Assembly: GCA_945888375.1 (NCBI GenBank) | Contig: CAMCZZ010000005.1 | Location: 110,241 to 174,240, forward strand | Reading direction: 5' to 3' | DNA: 64,000 bases | Origin: Akkermansia muciniphila | GTDB lineage: Bacteria > Verrucomicrobiota > Verrucomicrobiia > Opitutales > Opitutaceae | Shown here: in pieces, positions 62,538-64,000 of the stretch | How the letters are laid out: each line of letters begins with the position of its first letter | Position numbering within the stretch: the stretch's first letter is position 1 | Notes under the pieces: model-generated | The model's input: the letters and a program-made list of their open reading frames with translations, nothing else | Told to the model about the DNA's origin: nothing | Databases searched by the model: none | Translations under genes and position numbers: made by a program

Positions 62538-63035
62538 ATGGGCCTGACCATCCATTACACGATCACCGCGCGCCGCGCCTTGACCGATTTTAAGGCCCGC
62601 CGGCTGGTGTCCACCGCCGCCAACGCCGTCCACGTCCTCATCCAGAAGCGCGGACATGGAGCCATCGTGGAAAGAGGCCAGGTGGACCCCGACGCCTACT
62701 CCTTTTGGGCCACCCAAAACCGCAAGATCGACGGCAAACCCTGCTTCCTCGAAATCCCGCCCCTGCGCGGCTACGCCTTCGAGCTCGACCCCGGCGGCGA
62801 ATGCGAAAGCGCCCATTTCGGCCTCTGCAAATATCCCGCCACCCTGACCTACGGGAACCACTCGCCTATCCGCACCCGCCTCCACCGCTGGCGCCTGCAC
62901 GGCTGCTGCAAGACCCAATACTCCGACACCATCGGCTGGGACCATTTCCACACCTGCCACGAACTCGTCATCACCGCCGCCCTCGTTTGGAAACGCCTCG
63001 GCTGCGACCTAAGGTTGATCGACGAAGGCCGCTAA
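62538..63035 (+). CDS. Uncharacterised MGLTIHY-type protein, cut short by an in-frame stop
   Basis: 165 residues. The start MGLTIHYTITARRALTDFKARRLVST and GHGAIVERGQVDPD, FELDPGGECESAHFGLCKYP, RWRLHGCCKTQYSD and WDHFHTCHELVITAALVWKRLG define a protein I recognise only as belonging to a family of hypotheticals starting MGLTIHY. Cys and His are frequent (CES, GLCKYP, GCCKTQ, TCHEL), possibly metal-binding. The TAA at 63033 falls where relatives seem to continue (see next entry). It follows the R-M genes by 60 nt but its GC matches the chromosome rather than them. Confidence 0.7.
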   Translation: MGLTIHYTITARRALTDFKARRLVSTAANAVHVLIQKRGHGAIVERGQVDPDAYSFWATQNRKIDGKPCFLEIPPLRGYAFELDPGGECESAHFGLCKYPATLTYGNHSPIRTRLHRWRLHGCCKTQYSDTIGWDHFHTCHELVITAALVWKRLGCDLRLIDEGR

Positions 63036-63212
63036 TGGCCCGGCCGGAGTAAGACCCGCCTTCGCCAAAACCTCGCCGGCTACCACCCCCTCTTCGCCGG
63101 ACTGGGCGGCGCCTTCAAAGACGCCGCCGAAGAACGCGGCGACTCGGTCGAGTCCCCCATCTTCGCCCACCCTCGCTTCGAACACCTCGAAGCCGAGGCC
63201 CCTTCGCCCGGG
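63036..63212 (+). pseudogene. In-frame continuation of the gene at 62538 after the stop codon
   Basis: After TAA (63033-63035) the same frame stays open to 63296 with strongly coding-like codon use. It starts WPGRSKTRLRQNLAGYHPLF and contains AGLGGAFKDAAEERG and SPIFAHPRFEHLEAEA, like the conserved tail of the family. A TAC to TAA change (RYWPGRS) would explain the break. Either a nonsense pseudogene, a sequencing error or stop-codon readthrough. Confidence 0.6.
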
Positions 63213-63231
63213 AGAGTGGGCCGCTGCTTCC

Positions 63232-64000
63232 TCACCACGCCGGGGCTTCGTAAGCGCCCAGGTCGGGCGCGGTGCCGAGCCAAGTGTCGCCGGTGATCGT
63301 CACGCCCCGGTCGATGAAACGGCTGCCGAAGACGGGGCGCATAAAGAAGTCCTCCGGCAGGCCGCCATCCTCGCGGCGGGTCGCGTTCATGGCGGCAGTC
63401 CCGTTGCTGTCGATAAAATCGGCCAGCTTGGCGACACTCGTGCCGGTGAAGAGTTGCCAGCCGTTGTTTTGCACGACGGGGGAGGTGCCGCCGATGGACA
63501 CCGTCGCCGAGCCGGTGCCGGCGATGCCCACGTTGTTCCGGACGGTGTGGTTGCCGACCAGTGTTACGCCGACGTGTTTCAGGTTCAGCACGCCGCCGGC
63601 GTTGTCCCAGCATACGTTTTGATCGACTGTCAGGCCGGTGGGGTTGTTGTTCTGGTCGATGCCGTAGGAGCGGTTGCCCCAAGCGAGGCAACGCACGATT
63701 CGGTGGGGGGCGCCGACGTTGTTGCCGCCCAGCTTGAACCCCTGGCCGTTGCCGTTGAAGGTGGGGCTGGCCCAGACGTTGATGCCGCTGCGGATGGCGC
63801 GGCAGTTTTCGATCAGCACGCTGCCATCGCCCATCCAGAGGTCCCAGCCGTCGTCGGAATTCTCGATCGCCCGGCAACCACGAAACACGTTGCCCGGGCC
63901 GAGATTCCACTTCGCGCTGAAACCGTCTGCGTTGCCGCCGATGGGCGCGTCGAAGCTGCGGATGGAGTCGCAATTCAGGTAGAGGTTGCGGGCCGGGTCG
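63232..64000 (-). CDS. PL9-like pectate lyase, C-terminal part (5' end outside window)
   Basis: About 256 residues of a right-handed parallel beta-helix; the gene runs off the right edge. NADGFSAKWNLGPGNVFRGCRA then SDDGWDLWMGD are the calcium-binding blocks of family 9 pectate lyases, and repeated rungs (VLIENCRAIRSG, HRIVRCLAWGNRSYGIDQNNNPTGLTVDQNVCWDNAGGVLNLKHVGVTLVGNHTVRNN) follow. The ending TWLGTAPDLGAYEAPAW is a common beta-helix terminus. Probably secreted, attacking homogalacturonan. It fits the arabinose and rhamnose genes as a pectin-using set. Confidence 0.88.
   Translation of the reverse strand, partial: DPARNLYLNCDSIRSFDAPIGGNADGFSAKWNLGPGNVFRGCRAIENSDDGWDLWMGDGSVLIENCRAIRSGINVWASPTFNGNGQGFKLGGNNVGAPHRIVRCLAWGNRSYGIDQNNNPTGLTVDQNVCWDNAGGVLNLKHVGVTLVGNHTVRNNVGIAGTGSATVSIGGTSPVVQNNGWQLFTGTSVAKLADFIDSNGTAAMNATRREDGGLPEDFFMRPVFGSRFIDRGVTITGDTWLGTAPDLGAYEAPAW

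Overview
The window is a GC-rich, gene-dense bacterial chromosome segment. Its content suggests a member of the Verrucomicrobiota, most likely Opitutaceae: LL-diaminopimelate aminotransferase for lysine/peptidoglycan, an exosortase fused to an EpsI domain together with a PEP-CTERM protein, a Rho with a long Ala/Pro-rich N-terminus, a CHASE2-cyclase, and a REP-associated tyrosine transposase. The taxonomic call is an inference from gene content; no rRNA gene is present. Almost no start codon I inspected has a Shine-Dalgarno sequence. Leaders are C/A/pyrimidine-rich, often ending in CCACC or similar, and GTG starts are frequent.

Layout. 1-1.8 kb: L-arabinose catabolism (3' part of araA, then araD). 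2-7.2 kb: dienelactone hydrolase, CHASE2 adenylate cyclase, ROK kinase, YchJ-type SEC-C protein, YbaB. 7.2-11.2 kb: recR overlapping an exosortase/EpsI fusion, tRNA-Gly(CCC), EVE protein, a small membrane protein, PIN-TRAM protein. 11.3-18.1 kb: LysR regulator divergent from leuCD, rho, acs. 18.1-23.7 kb: TPR, PP2C and DinG on the minus strand, divergent from a P1B-4 metal ATPase. 23.7-26.2 kb: accessory patch with a MITE-like repeat, a PEP-CTERM gene and a complete RAYT element whose ends match the MITE. 26.2-34.5 kb: L,D-transpeptidase back-to-back with asd, tRNA-Val, ilvN-ilvC, hemC, GH1 beta-glucosidase, rlmN, LptF/G. 34.5-38.9 kb: PIN/Phd toxin-antitoxin pair with a repeat-rich operator, leuA with a candidate leader peptide, an ECF sigma/membrane protein/Spy-like three-gene operon, SRP RNA. 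39-45.2 kb: dnaX with an A10 slippery run giving gamma and tau, then opgG, an unknown membrane gene and opgH. 45.4-48.8 kb: pseudo-receiver/coiled-coil protein, phosphatidylserine decarboxylase, Hpt protein. 49.3-57.3 kb: metK-ahcY, dapL, panC-nadB, rhaA. 57.5-64 kb: rhamnulose-phosphate aldolase/dehydrogenase fusion, a four-hairpin array, a PaeR7I/XhoI-type restriction-modification pair of visibly lower GC, a gene interrupted by a nonsense codon, and the 3' part of a PL9-type pectate lyase.

Functionally, the catabolic genes (araA/araD, rhaA/rhaE, GH1, PL9) point to use of pectin and hemicellulose side chains. The biosynthetic genes cover leucine (leuA, leuCD), valine/isoleucine (ilvN, ilvC), DAP (asd, dapL), SAM recycling (metK, ahcY), pantothenate, NAD and haem. 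The most unusual non-coding content is a set of long intergenic hairpins with 9-nt (958-1054, 13730-13805, 57366-57483) or 7-nt (29580-29677) periodic arms, plus the hairpin array at 59735-59858. I did not find a clear novel defence operon. The strongest leads are these repeat/hairpin families, the leuA leader, the dnaX recoding site and the pseudo-receiver coiled-coil protein.
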